Source: VGWF01 sp964423465 (GTDB lineage Bacteria > Verrucomicrobiota > Kiritimatiellia > PWTM01). Taken from it: DNA of 15,377 bases. Both the position numbers and the translations under genes were made by a program. The DNA is taken from assembly GCA_964423465.1 (NCBI GenBank), contig CAYRFK010000118.1:1-15377 (forward strand), written 5' to 3'. Shown here one piece after another: positions 1-7,900 of this stretch. The notes below the pieces were generated by a model, which was not told the origin of the DNA, made no database searches, and saw nothing but the letters and a program-made list of their open reading frames with translations. How positions within the stretch are numbered: the stretch's first letter is position 1; the number at the start of each line of letters is the position of its first letter.

Positions 1-80
1 CGGGGGCCGCGGAGTCCGCCGGATGGGAGGCCCTGCTCGCCCGGATGGGATTCCGCCTCCCCGGGCCGCCGATCCTCTGA
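1..80 (+). CDS. C-terminal tail of an unidentified gene (partial at left edge)
   Basis: Reading from base 3, 25 codons run to a TGA at 78-80. Almost every codon ends in G or C, as in the confident genes of this window, and the end reads as a plausible protein tail (…WEALLARMGFRLPGPPIL). The other two plus-strand frames here are poorer: one ends at a TGA after an unnatural composition, and the other continues into repeat-bearing sequence. The piece is too short to assign a family. It could be a chance open frame, because only 78 bases are visible. Confidence 0.35.
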   Translation, partial: GAAESAGWEALLARMGFRLPGPPIL

Positions 81-143
81 TCCGCAGCGATGCAGTTGAC
101 CTTGATACACGGAGACCCGTGGGCATCTCTCCGGAAGTAGGGA

Positions 144-329
144 AACTCCAAACTCCAAGGAAGTTGAAAGGACCAAGGGGAAAGGTGGGGAAGTCGGAGG
201 GGATTTCGATTCCGATTCAGAGCGTCCCAACCGGTACGCGCCCTGGACAGACCGGCGCCCACACGTGGACCGGCCGGCCTTTCTTCCTTCTTCTCCGTTC
301 CACCTATCACTTCCTTGGAGTTTGGAGTT
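144..329. repeat. 21-base perfect inverted repeat built on AACTCCA heptads
   Basis: Bases 144-164 are exactly reverse-complementary to 309-329, with 144 bases between them. Each arm contains two tandem heptads (AACTCCA at 144-150 and 151-157; TTGGAGT at 315-321 and 322-328). Similarity continues imperfectly outward: CCGGAAG occurs at 131-137, and its complement CTTCCGG at 342-348. The TTGG-N3 heptad period matches the tandem array at 15277-15318, which suggests a common family of dispersed genomic repeats. The arms could form a large hairpin or cruciform. No transposase or terminal target duplication is visible. Confidence 0.75.
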
Positions 330-344
330 CTCTACTTTCCTCTT

Positions 345-413
345 CCGGAACGATTAACCTTCCGTGCCGCCTTTGCCCGGGCTCCAACTGAATCGTTCCG
401 GCTAAGCCGGAAC
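345..413 (-). terminator. possible hairpin terminator with a competing dyad
   Basis: An 8-bp perfect stem (395-402 with 406-413, loop TAA on the plus strand) begins about 8 bases after the stop of the minus-strand membrane protein gene. A second, mutually exclusive pairing joins 391-401 to 345-355 (CCGGAACGATT, 11 bp perfect, 35-base loop). The position suits transcription termination of the 422-1039 gene. No U-run follows the short hairpin, so a classical intrinsic terminator is not demonstrated. Confidence 0.4.
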
Positions 414-421
414 CGCGGGGC

Positions 422-1039
422 TCATGAGGGCTTGATCTCCGGCGGTGCCACCGGCGGAACGCAGGCGGTCTCCTCGTACTCCTTCAGCACCTTCTCGGCA
501 CAGGCCTTGCACAGGCCATGCGTGAATCGCGCATCCGAATGGGTCTCGATGAACTGCTCCAACTGGCGCCAGTAGCCATGGTCGTCGCGGATCTTCTTGC
601 ACGAGGCGCAGATCGGCAGCAGGCCGCACAGGGCATGCAGTTCGCGCATCGCATGCCGCGTCGCCTGGTGCTCCCGGTCCAGATGCGCACGGATCCGGGC
701 GACATCGTAGGCGATGATCAGAAACGACAGCATCCGGAGCCCCGCGTTCCACCACATGTTCGCGGGCTGGGCATAGACGTGGCCCGAAAGGCTGTCCATC
801 GCCAGCCATGAAAACGCACACAGCACCGCCGCCGCATACGCGAGAAACGGCGAGCCGTTCCATGCGGCCACGGCCACGGGGAGGAAGTAGAAGACGAACA
901 CATCCATCTCGTAGCCTGCGGCGTAGTCGATGACCGCCACGAGGGCAACGAACGCCAGAACGCCGAGCACGCCGACCACCGACATTGGAGGGGGTGGACC
1001 GGACAACGGATCCTCCGGCTTCTCCCGCGCCGCCTTCAT
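422..1039 (-). CDS. small membrane protein with C-terminal four-cysteine (CGLLPICASCKKIR) module
   Basis: This is a 205-residue protein. Hydrophobic segments at about 21-42, 47-60, 64-81 and 100-112 make a four-helix membrane region. It resembles the uncharacterised sensor regions that precede GGDEF or kinase domains in other proteins. A short helical linker (about 113-136) leads to a module beginning CGLLPICASCKKIRDD, with C144xxC147 and C177xxC180. This module is known as a C-terminal tail of many PAS or receiver proteins; its function is unknown, and the cysteine pairs suggest a metal site. There is no kinase or GGDEF domain, so this may be a reduced sensor or adaptor. The ATG at 1039 was chosen because the protein reads well from there. 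A longer frame opens at 1153 but adds 38 residues without family character. Only a weak purine run (GGGACGGG) precedes the chosen start. Gene and topology are secure; the role is not. Confidence 0.8.
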   Translation of the reverse strand: MKAAREKPEDPLSGPPPPMSVVGVLGVLAFVALVAVIDYAAGYEMDVFVFYFLPVAVAAWNGSPFLAYAAAVLCAFSWLAMDSLSGHVYAQPANMWWNAGLRMLSFLIIAYDVARIRAHLDREHQATRHAMRELHALCGLLPICASCKKIRDDHGYWRQLEQFIETHSDARFTHGLCKACAEKVLKEYEETACVPPVAPPEIKPS

Positions 1040-1187
1040 TCCGACCCGTCCCGGGTGGCACGCACGGCATGGTTGCAACGCATGGCGATTGGATAGCCCA
1101 AACAGAAACCGGATGCCATACAAATCAGCCGGCGGCGCCCCGCCGGGGCGCATCTCCGGTCCGGTGCAGCGCGCTCACACGGGCTTT

Positions 1188-1272
1188 CCGTTCGGCCGGG
1201 CGAGCCGCCCGGCCCTAGCCATCATACCCGGGATGTCCTTGGTAGGGCCGGGCCGCTGGCCCGGCCGTTCGA
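1188..1272. repeat. paired-hairpin, REP/BIME-like element
   Basis: Two perfect 9-bp hairpins with 3-base loops lie 31 bases apart: 1194-1202 with 1206-1214 (loop AGC), and 1246-1254 with 1258-1266 (loop GCT). The inner arms can instead pair with each other: 1207-1217 is exactly complementary to 1243-1253 (11 bp), enclosing a 25-base loop centred on ACCCGGGA. The flanks 1189-1201 and 1260-1272 are also near-inverted copies. The element lies between the stop of the propeller gene (1325) and the start of the membrane protein gene (1039), both on the minus strand. It has no U-tract on either strand, which argues against a simple intrinsic terminator. It looks like a bacterial interspersed palindromic element or a structured 3' UTR. 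Confidence 0.65.
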
Positions 1273-1324
1273 TGGATCCCGGCAGCCATGCAGATTCCGA
1301 GAGGTGCCCGCCCCGCCGGGCGCG

Positions 1325-2680
1325 TCACGGAACGGAGGGCGGAGGCCGCGACGCACCCACATCCAGACAGCGCAGCTCGCCGTGGTAGCGCACGTAGAGG
1401 CGGCCGTCCAGCAGCACGGGATGCGCCCAGCCGTCGCGCACGGACTTGCCCTCCGGCGCGAGCCGGAACCGCCCGCACATGCGGAAGCCGGACGGCCCGG
1501 GTTCGACCAGGCAGACGTCGCCGGACTGGGTGACGCAGTAGAGTCGGCCGTCCGCATGGATCGACGCGCCAGCGCTCATCGTCCGCGTTTCGGCAACCGT
1601 CGCACCAGTCTCCGGATCGACGCAGGCCCAAAGGTCGGACTGCCGGTAGAACGGTCCGTACATCCGTTCGCCGACCACGGTCAGCCCGTGCTGACCTGTA
1701 TCCAACGCCGACGACCACGCCGTCTCGACGCGCACCCCGCCGCCCTCCTCGTGAAGCCGGAACATGCGGCCGCCCTCGCCATCCGGCCCCGTGACAAAGA
1801 CGCGGTCTCGCCAGAGCACCGGGGTGGCGGCAAGAACCTTGTAGCGCGTCGGCATCGGCCGCGTCCACAGGAGGCGCCCCGTGTCCGCGTCGACGCCGAA
1901 GGCATGTCGGTTCGAGCAGTTCACGATGTGCCGCCGGCCGCCGAGGCGGAACAGGATCGGCGACGCATAGCCCGCACTGTCGACCTCGCCGGCGGGCTCC
2001 GCAACCCGTCGCTGCGCGTCGGACGGCGACGCGCCCAGCATCAGCGGTTCGCTCTGCCAGACCGTCGCGCCCGTCTTCGCATCCAGTGCGACCATCAGAG
2101 CCTTCGACCCGCCCGCGGTCACCATCACGCGCGGCCCATCCACCAGCACGCATTCACTCAGTGCCCACTGGGTGTTCCGCCCGTCGAACCGTTCCAGAAC
2201 ATCCACCGCCCACACCTCGCGCCCGGTCGCGGCGTCGAACGCCGCAAGCCGGCCGTGCGCGTTGAGATGGAATACGCGGTCCCCGCTCACCGCGCAGGCG
2301 GCGCGGGCGCCGGGCCAGGACCGCGTCCACGACGCCCCGTTCGTCGCCTGCCACAGGGGCCGGCCCTGCAGGTCGAGCGCATGCAGCGCCAGTGCATCGT
2401 TCGTGTCACCCGTGAGGAAGATGCGGCCGCCCGCGATCACCGGCGAGGACCACCCGCGCCCGAGGTTCGTCACCGACCACCGTACGGCCGGCCCTCCCTC
2501 GGGCCATTCGCGCAGCAGGCCCGTCTCAAGGCTGACGCCGTCGCGCCGCGGTCCGCGCCACTGCGGCCAGCCCGGCTCCGGCGAGGCGATCATCTCCCCG
2601 ACCGCGGTCACTTCCGCACGGGGCGCAACGGACGCCGCGATCGACAGAGCGCAAAGGACGATGGCCCGCATCACCTTCAT
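1325..2680 (-). CDS. secreted PQQ-like beta-propeller repeat protein
   Basis: This 451-residue protein starts with a signal peptide (MKVMRAIVLCALSIAASVAPRA, cleavage about 20-24). The mature start carries PGWPQWRGPRRDGVS (36-50), the opening of the BamB/PQQ-like propeller proteins abundant in Planctomycetes and Verrucomicrobia. At least six blade-like repeats follow, with strands such as LYALD/VxALDxxTGxxxW: ALDLQGRPLW (101-110), AFDAATGREVW (147-157), ALDAKTGATVW (198-208), GVDADTGRLLW (262-272), CVDPETGATV (353-362). The protein is probably periplasmic or surface-exposed. Family members act as scaffolds or bind substrates. Few of them bind PQQ, and I see no catalytic dehydrogenase signature or dehydrogenase-length chain, so an enzyme role is not claimed. 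The start is supported by GGGAGAG at 2685-2691. The gene is divergent from yraN and followed by the hairpin element at 1188-1272. Confidence 0.85.
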   Translation of the reverse strand: MKVMRAIVLCALSIAASVAPRAEVTAVGEMIASPEPGWPQWRGPRRDGVSLETGLLREWPEGGPAVRWSVTNLGRGWSSPVIAGGRIFLTGDTNDALALHALDLQGRPLWQATNGASWTRSWPGARAACAVSGDRVFHLNAHGRLAAFDAATGREVWAVDVLERFDGRNTQWALSECVLVDGPRVMVTAGGSKALMVALDAKTGATVWQSEPLMLGASPSDAQRRVAEPAGEVDSAGYASPILFRLGGRRHIVNCSNRHAFGVDADTGRLLWTRPMPTRYKVLAATPVLWRDRVFVTGPDGEGGRMFRLHEEGGGVRVETAWSSALDTGQHGLTVVGERMYGPFYRQSDLWACVDPETGATVAETRTMSAGASIHADGRLYCVTQSGDVCLVEPGPSGFRMCGRFRLAPEGKSVRDGWAHPVLLDGRLYVRYHGELRCLDVGASRPPPSVP

Positions 2681-2684
2681 TTAT

Positions 2685-2691
2685 CTCTCCC
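2685..2691 (-). promoter_or_regulatory. Shine-Dalgarno of the propeller gene
   Basis: On the minus strand GGGAGAG ends 4 bases before the ATG at 2680, and its GGGAG core ends 6 bases before it. It supports this start over the internal ATG three codons later. Confidence 0.6.
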
Positions 2692-2829
2692 GCCGTCATT
2701 CCACGATCGGCCAACCCGGCCCCCGGGCGGCACGGCCTACATGCCGAGTTGTATCCCGCCGTACCGGCGCCGGCAATACCGCGCCGCCCACCGCCCCCTT
2801 TTCGACTCCCGCGGAGCGGATGCGGACGC

Positions 2830-2841
2830 TATTCTGCGGCC
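2830..2841 (+). promoter_or_regulatory. -10 hexamer TATTCT six bases before the yraN start
   Basis: TATTCT occupies 2830-2835 and is followed by six bases and the ATG at 2842. No Shine-Dalgarno is present. With a -10 element this close, transcription would start at or within a few bases of the ATG, giving a leaderless or near-leaderless mRNA. No good -35 is found at 16-18 bases spacing; TTCGAC at 2801-2806 is too far upstream. Confidence 0.4.
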
Positions 2842-3279
2842 ATGGTGCGCTGGATCCAGACGATGCTGGCCCGGGCGTTGGGCCGGAAGGCGCCCGCGCT
2901 TCGCCCCGGCGAATGGGGCGAGCGCGTGGCGGAGAGGGAACTCCGGCGCGCGGGGATGAGGATCACGGGACGTCGCGTCCGCGTCGGCCGGCGCGACGAA
3001 ATCGACCTGATCGCGTGGGACGGCGACACGATGGTGTTCGTTGAGGTGAAGACCCGCGCCTCGGAAGATTTCGGTCGCCCCGCGGCCGCGGTCGGCAGCG
3101 CCAAGCGACACCACCTGTCGCGCGCCGCCGTGCGGCACATCCTGTCGCACCGCCTCAAGCCGGCCTACATCCGGTTCGATGTGGTCGAGGTCGTCGGCGT
3201 CGAGGGCGGGCCACCGCCGGTCGTCCGCCACCTGCGCAGCGTCTTCGGCTTGGAAGGCGGCTATCGCCTGCCGTGGTGA
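2842..3279 (+). CDS. yraN: YraN/UPF0102 family nuclease-like protein
   Basis: This 145-residue protein has the family core from about residue 22. GEWGERVAERELRRAG (23-38) is followed by RRDEIDLIA (50-58) and VFVEVKTR (65-72). E24, D55, E68 and K70 match the acidic and E-x-K positions of restriction-endonuclease-like (PD-(D/E)XK) folds, and all appear intact. GRPAAAVGSAKRHHLSRAA (78-96) is the usual following helix. Family members are about 115-130 residues; this one is slightly longer at both ends. The cellular role of the family is not firmly known, although a nucleic-acid function is assumed from the fold. The frame is open upstream to 2749. The ATG at 2842 is preferred because the upstream residues are proline/arginine-rich and unlike the family, and because a -10 hexamer lies just ahead of 2842. 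It stands alone, 63 bases before the isomerase gene, without the rnhB or rplS neighbours often seen elsewhere. Confidence 0.9.
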   Translation: MVRWIQTMLARALGRKAPALRPGEWGERVAERELRRAGMRITGRRVRVGRRDEIDLIAWDGDTMVFVEVKTRASEDFGRPAAAVGSAKRHHLSRAAVRHILSHRLKPAYIRFDVVEVVGVEGGPPPVVRHLRSVFGLEGGYRLPW

Positions 3280-3296
3280 ACCGGGCGGCGGGGCGC

Positions 3297-3342
3297 TCCA
3301 TCCATGGCTGGACCCGCGGCGCGGGCGTGGTAGAGTGCGCGC
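3297..3342 (+). promoter_or_regulatory. extended -10 promoter with overlapping dyad, isomerase gene
   Basis: TGG-TAGAGT (hexamer 3331-3336) is an extended -10 ending six bases before the ATG at 3343. TGGACC (3309-3314) lies 16 bases upstream and matches the -35 consensus at 4 of 6 positions. A 16-base imperfect palindrome at 3297-3312 (14 of 16 positions symmetric, centre CCATGG) overlaps the presumed -35 region and could be an operator. No Shine-Dalgarno is present, so the transcript is probably leaderless. Confidence 0.4.
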
Positions 3343-4206
3343 ATGAAGCATATTCTGATCGGATCGGCACTGGCCTGCGCCGCCGCATTGTCGGCGGTCG
3401 CGGGGGAGAAGACGGTCGGCACGGGCGACGTGTTCAAGGGTCCGGTCGGGCTGCAGCTCTACAGCCTCCGCGACAGTTTCAAGAAGGACGTGCCCGGCAC
3501 GCTCGACGCCGTGAAGGCCCTCGGGTTCAAGTACGTTGAACTGGCGGGGACCTACAACCTGGCGGCGGATGAGTTCCGGAAGATGCTCGACGCGCGCGGC
3601 CTGGTCGCGATCGCAGGGCACTTCCCCATGGATCGCTATCTCAAGGATCCCGACGGCCTGGCCAAGGAGGCCAAGGCGCTGGGGCTTCAGTACACGGGTG
3701 TGGCGTGGTACGGACACAAGGCCCCGTTCGACGAGGTCCAGTGCCGCAAGATGGCGGCCGACTTCAACGCGGCTGGCAAGAACATGGCGGAGCGCGGCCT
3801 CAAGTTCTACTACCACAACCACGGCTACGAATTTCAACCGCACGGCGACGGGACGCTGTTCGACCTGCTGATGGCCCAGACCGATCCGAACACGGTCTTC
3901 TTCCAGATGGACATCCTGTGGACGATCTTCCCCGGCCAGGATCCTGCGAAGCTCATCGAAAAGTACGGCGCCCGGTGGGAACTCGTCCACCTCAAGGACC
4001 TCAAGCAGGGCGTGAAGGGCGATCTCTCGGGCCACACCGATGTGAAGAACGATGTCGCGCTGGGTTCGGGACAGGTCAACTATCCCGCCGTTCTCAAGGC
4101 CGCCCAGAAGGCCGGCGCGAAGTGGTACTTCATCGAGGATGAGTCCCCGACCGTGAAGGAACAGCTTCCGGTCAGCCTTAAGTTCCTGGAAAGCGTGACC
4201 TGGTAG
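3343..4206 (+). CDS. secreted sugar phosphate isomerase/epimerase-like TIM-barrel protein
   Basis: This 287-residue protein has a signal peptide (MKHILIGSALACAAALSAVAG, cleavage near 20-21) and an AP-endonuclease-2/xylose-isomerase-like TIM barrel. Its start is GLQLYSLRDSF (36-46), followed by YVELAG (64-69). Probable metal and catalytic positions are intact: YYHNHGYEF (156-164, with H158, H160 and E163), QMDILW (188-193, D190), VHLKDLK (215-221, H216) and FIEDES (263-268, E265). The family isomerises or epimerises free or phosphorylated sugars. Export makes a phosphorylated substrate unlikely, and related secreted PVC and Bacteroidetes proteins are often linked to 3-keto-sugar processing. 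The oxidoreductase and hydrolase nearby fit such a theme, but they lie on the opposite strand and no substrate can be read from sequence. The ATG at 3343 is the only start giving a signal peptide. Confidence 0.85.
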   Translation: MKHILIGSALACAAALSAVAGEKTVGTGDVFKGPVGLQLYSLRDSFKKDVPGTLDAVKALGFKYVELAGTYNLAADEFRKMLDARGLVAIAGHFPMDRYLKDPDGLAKEAKALGLQYTGVAWYGHKAPFDEVQCRKMAADFNAAGKNMAERGLKFYYHNHGYEFQPHGDGTLFDLLMAQTDPNTVFFQMDILWTIFPGQDPAKLIEKYGARWELVHLKDLKQGVKGDLSGHTDVKNDVALGSGQVNYPAVLKAAQKAGAKWYFIEDESPTVKEQLPVSLKFLESVTW

Positions 4207-4212
4207 GCGGGA

Positions 4213-4224
4213 GGATTCGAATCC
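4213..4224. repeat. 12-base perfect palindrome between convergent genes
   Basis: GGATTCGAATCC reads identically on both strands. It lies in the 48-base gap between the converging isomerase and GYF-domain genes. With no loop it is a poor RNA hairpin and lacks a U-tract. It could be a protein-binding dyad or chance. Confidence 0.3.
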
Positions 4225-4254
4225 GAAACCGATGCGGCCGGGACGGCGGGATGC

Positions 4255-4827
4255 CTATTCCGTCTTTTCCGGCCGCCGCCGTTTCAGCCCGGTGAACAGC
4301 CCCCCCACACCGAGCGCCGAACGCAGTTCGCCGAGCATGCGCGCCTCGTCGGGGGGATTGATGCGGCTCGCCGTGGGCGGCGAGGCCGGGGCGGCGGACG
4401 CCGGCCTCGCCCGTTCAACGACGCCGTCCGACCGCGGCGTGTCGAGCGGTATTCCAACACCCGGCTCCGCGGGGACCGGTTGATCCACGGCGGCGATCTC
4501 GGCCGCGAGGTCGACGATCGTCCGGAATGCCGCTTGATCCTTCCGCCGCACGCGGAGGCCGGCCGTGAGCGACCCGTCGCGCAACATGCCGAGAAACGCG
4601 TGCAGGGGTACGGGACCGAAAAGACTTCCATCGGGCAATTCGACCAGCCAGTCCATGCCCAGGTCCGGAATGTCGCGGGCCGGCCGCCATGCGCCGTCGT
4701 CTGCCGACACCTCGTCCCCTGGCTCGACCCGCCCGTCGGCCGCCCACGCTCGAAGCGTCTCCCATGTGACCGGGCCGAACGGCCGGTCCGAACTCTTCCT
4801 CAAGAACCATCGATCGCTGCCGCTCAT
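4255..4827 (-). CDS. tandem GYF_2 (DUF4339)-like domain protein
   Basis: This 190-residue soluble protein has two related modules. The first (about 6-57) reads RWFLRKSSDRPFGPVTWETL…DGRVEPGDEVS…W; the second (about 58-108) has WLVELPDGSLFGPVPLHAF and ends in LRVRRKD. The F-G-P-V turn and the 'dG.l..g..v' strand are typical of GYF_2-like domains, which are usually protein-protein interaction modules in bacteria. The rest (about 115-190) is a proline/alanine-rich linker with a basic end (GLKRRRPEKTE). There is no signal peptide or membrane segment from the chosen start. A longer frame opens with GTG at 4914, but the ATG at 4827 places GGGAG three bases upstream and begins right before the first domain. 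The gene follows the hydrolase gene on the same strand after 149 bases and may have its own weak promoter (TAGATT, 4938-4933). Function is unknown; partner binding is inferred from the fold. Confidence 0.75.
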   Translation of the reverse strand: MSGSDRWFLRKSSDRPFGPVTWETLRAWAADGRVEPGDEVSADDGAWRPARDIPDLGMDWLVELPDGSLFGPVPLHAFLGMLRDGSLTAGLRVRRKDQAAFRTIVDLAAEIAAVDQPVPAEPGVGIPLDTPRSDGVVERARPASAAPASPPTASRINPPDEARMLGELRSALGVGGLFTGLKRRRPEKTE

Positions 4828-4976
4828 GTGCTCCCGCAAAATCAGGCCGACATATAGAACCGTGGACGCCCATGCCCGGATGATGCGCTCACATCGGGCG
4901 ATCCCAAGCGCCACCTCCGCAAGGACGGATACAATCTACCCTGCCTGCGGAGCGGAATCACGCGCGGATTGTGCGG

Positions 4977-7900
4977 TCACGGCTTCGAAAGGATGCGCGG
5001 CTCCCCCCATACAGCCCAGTCAAAGTTGTAGGTCCCGTCCGAGTCGGTGGTCAGCGACAGCACGACGTCCTTCCCCGCCCACCGACCGAGGTCGGCCTCC
5101 AACGGCGCCCACGCGCCCGGTAGCATCCGCTGGCGCGAGACCTCCACCCCGTTCACGGCGACGGCGAAGATCACACCGTCCGACTTCGATCCATCCGCGA
5201 TACCCGCTTGGGCCGCGAAACGCGAGGGCACCGCCGGCAGGCGGAGCGGGAAATGGATCGCCGTTGTACCGTGGTTCGGCGGATGCGCGATGAACCCGCG
5301 CCGTTGGACCCCGCCGACCGTGCGGTCCGTCGGATGCGCGCCCGCGACCCGGCGGTCGGGCCGGGCGCCATCGACCAGCACCTCCACCTCGTGAGGCGCC
5401 TTGCCCAGATCCCCCGGCAAAGGAATCTCTCCGGGACGCTCCGCCAGCAGAAACAGAGTCCCGGCCGAAGCGAGGCCGACAGAACCCGCGCCAGACTCCG
5501 GGAACGGCGAGGCGCCGTGCGGGCCGATGGCGTACGTCCATCGTTGCGTACCGCCCACCGCAAACCGCCCGCGGATCTCCTCTTCGGCCTCCACGCGCGG
5601 ATCGGTCCACAGCGCCCAGTCAAACGAGGGGTTCCCCGCCGGCCCCGGGTGCACGACCAGTTCCAGGTCCACGGCCCGCCCCGCCAACGGCGACAGGTCC
5701 AGATCGAGCGGGGACGGCTCGACGGTCGCAACATGAATTGAGTTTGAAAGCACTCTCCCCGGCGCAATCGCCGTCACACGGAACGTGACGCCGTCCGAAC
5801 GGTTCGATCCGACGGAGCCCCCGCGCAGGCCGACGCCCGATGCAAACCGGGGCCGCCCCCCGGCCGGTACGGCGACGTGGAACCGCGCGAACGCCTCCCC
5901 TCGCGCCGCGCCTCCGCGATACGGCGGATGCGCCACGAGTCCGCCGCCGCCCGCGATGAAGCCGGCGCCGTTCTCCGCCGCAAGGGGGCCCCTCGCCTCC
6001 GTCGCGACGCCGGACCGCGTCCGCCAACCGCAGGCTGCATCGGGAAGAAGCCCCGCCGGATCGGCCACGCGCCTTCGCAGCGTGCCAGTCCGAACGGTCG
6101 CGAGGGATCGTCCTGCAACGACGGACTCCAACACCAGGCCTTCCGGCAGCGCGCAGACGTGGAGTTCGTTGGTGTCCGGCGCCCCCGGGATCAACGCGTA
6201 CCGGCGCGCCCGATCGAGGCCGAGGATCCGGCCGCCGCCGTGACCCGGCCACCCGGGCACGTGCATGTCCATCGCCGCGATGCCGCCAACCCCGCGAACC
6301 GTGCGGCTGATGACGCGGTCCCCCGACACGAACCGCCCGTCCGTCGTGCGCACGGCACGCATGCCTCCCGCGCCGCGGAACGGGAACGCAACGTCCGGCG
6401 GCCACTCGCCGTCGGGGTCCGGATCGAGCCGGGCACGCTGCCAGAATCCGACCTCGTCCAGGAACTGGCGGAGGAACGCTCCCGCACCGCGCGCCCCGGG
6501 CTCCCCCGCGGCCGCCAGCAATGCCGCCGCCGGGGGGCGCAACGTCGGGATCACTCCGAAGTGCTCGTAGGCCTCGTTCCATGCCGCGTACAACTGTCCC
6601 TGCCCGGGCGCCACCATGCCGAGGTATCCATACACGGTGGTGAACGGCGCGAACAGGTAGGACGACACCGGGTGCGCGCTGCGGAGCATCGACTCATCCC
6701 AGGTGCCTTCCGAATGGTGCAGGCCCCACACGTGCCGCTGCGCAAAGGCCTCACGGCGGCAGGTCACCTCATTGAGGCCCTCGCCGCTGAGCGCCACCTG
6801 CGGGATCGCCATACCCAGCTCGTCGTGCAGTGCGGCGGCGCCCTGGATCATCGTCATCCCGTCGATGCGCCCGTTGTGATCGTTGAAGATGCACAGCGTC
6901 TGATCGAGATGCAGCGCGTCGACCGGGAACCGCCGGCAGAGGTCCGCCATCGCCGCGACAAAATGCCGCCGCCACGCGGTGGAGGCCGGGTTGATGTAGG
7001 CGAACTTGATGGGCGGGTCGGCGCGGTTCCATTCCCACCACTCATGCTCGTGCGCGCCCCGGGGGTTGCGGACATGGAAGCGCCCGAATTCGCGATAGAG
7101 CGGATTCAGCGGATCCACGCCGAAGTAGTTCACGTGGAGCATCACGCGGAAGCCCAGCACGTGCGCGCGGGCGAGAAACGTCCCCAGTTCCGGCCGCGCG
7201 GCCGCGTAGTCCGGATAGTTGCGATCGTAGCCGGCGTTCCGCCAGTCCGGCACGTAGAGCAGCGTCTGGGGCGGATCGAAGTGCCGCGCCAGTTCGTCAA
7301 GCAACGGAAGCGACATTCCCGTAATGACGCACCCGCGGATGTCGCGCGCCCACGAGGGCGACTTCACGGCGAGCGGAACGGGCTTGAGGTTCGCCTGCAT
7401 CCAGTCGCGGTAGCGGCGCGCCGGCACCCGCCAGTCCCCCTCGTAGGTGTTCAGGCGCCACGCGACCGACTCGCAGGACGTGAGGGCGTCGAACGGCGCA
7501 TCGTTGATGGACGTCAGGTCCAGCCTCCAGCCGCCGTGGGCGCGGGTCGCGGTCAACCGCTTGTAGCGCCCCACGGTATCGTCGGCGAAGAGGAAGAATC
7601 CGCGCCCGGCCCCCTCGACGATGACCAGTTGGGCCTCCCAGCCCATGGGATAGTCGAATGAATGGACATCGCCGGGCGTTTCGGCATCCAGCCGGACCCC
7701 CGAACGGCCGGGCACGACAAGGGCGAACCCGGGCGGGATCGTGCCGACGGACCACGTCACGCCCCAGACACCCGGCCCGCACCGCTCCGCACGCTGGGTC
7801 ACCACCAGGTCGCCCGTCGCCGCGTCGACCGCGAACCCGCAGACGAGCGAGCCGCCCTCCGCCACCGGGTACGACAGCGAGGCCGATCCGCCGGGTCCAA

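Larger units (their letters stand above)
81..421. other. non-coding stretch with inverted repeats
   Basis: I see no convincing gene in these 341 bases. An open frame at 23-391 has irregular, non-coding-like composition. The stretch holds the 21-base inverted repeat 144-164/309-329, purine-rich sequence around 160-205, pyrimidine-rich sequence around 280-345, and the overlapping dyads at 345-413. It lies between the 3' end of the partial plus-strand gene and the 3' end of the minus-strand membrane protein gene, so it is a convergent, mainly terminator-type region. Confidence 0.6.

Noticed and set aside
1246..1266. 9-bp hairpin as an intrinsic terminator for the propeller gene
   Set aside because: Following bases on the minus strand are CTACCAAGG, with no U-run, and the hairpin is one half of a larger symmetric element.
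4930..4935. TACAAT -10-like hexamer on the plus strand
   Set aside because: It would drive only transcription antisense to the hydrolase gene; no plus-strand gene follows and no -35 is evident.
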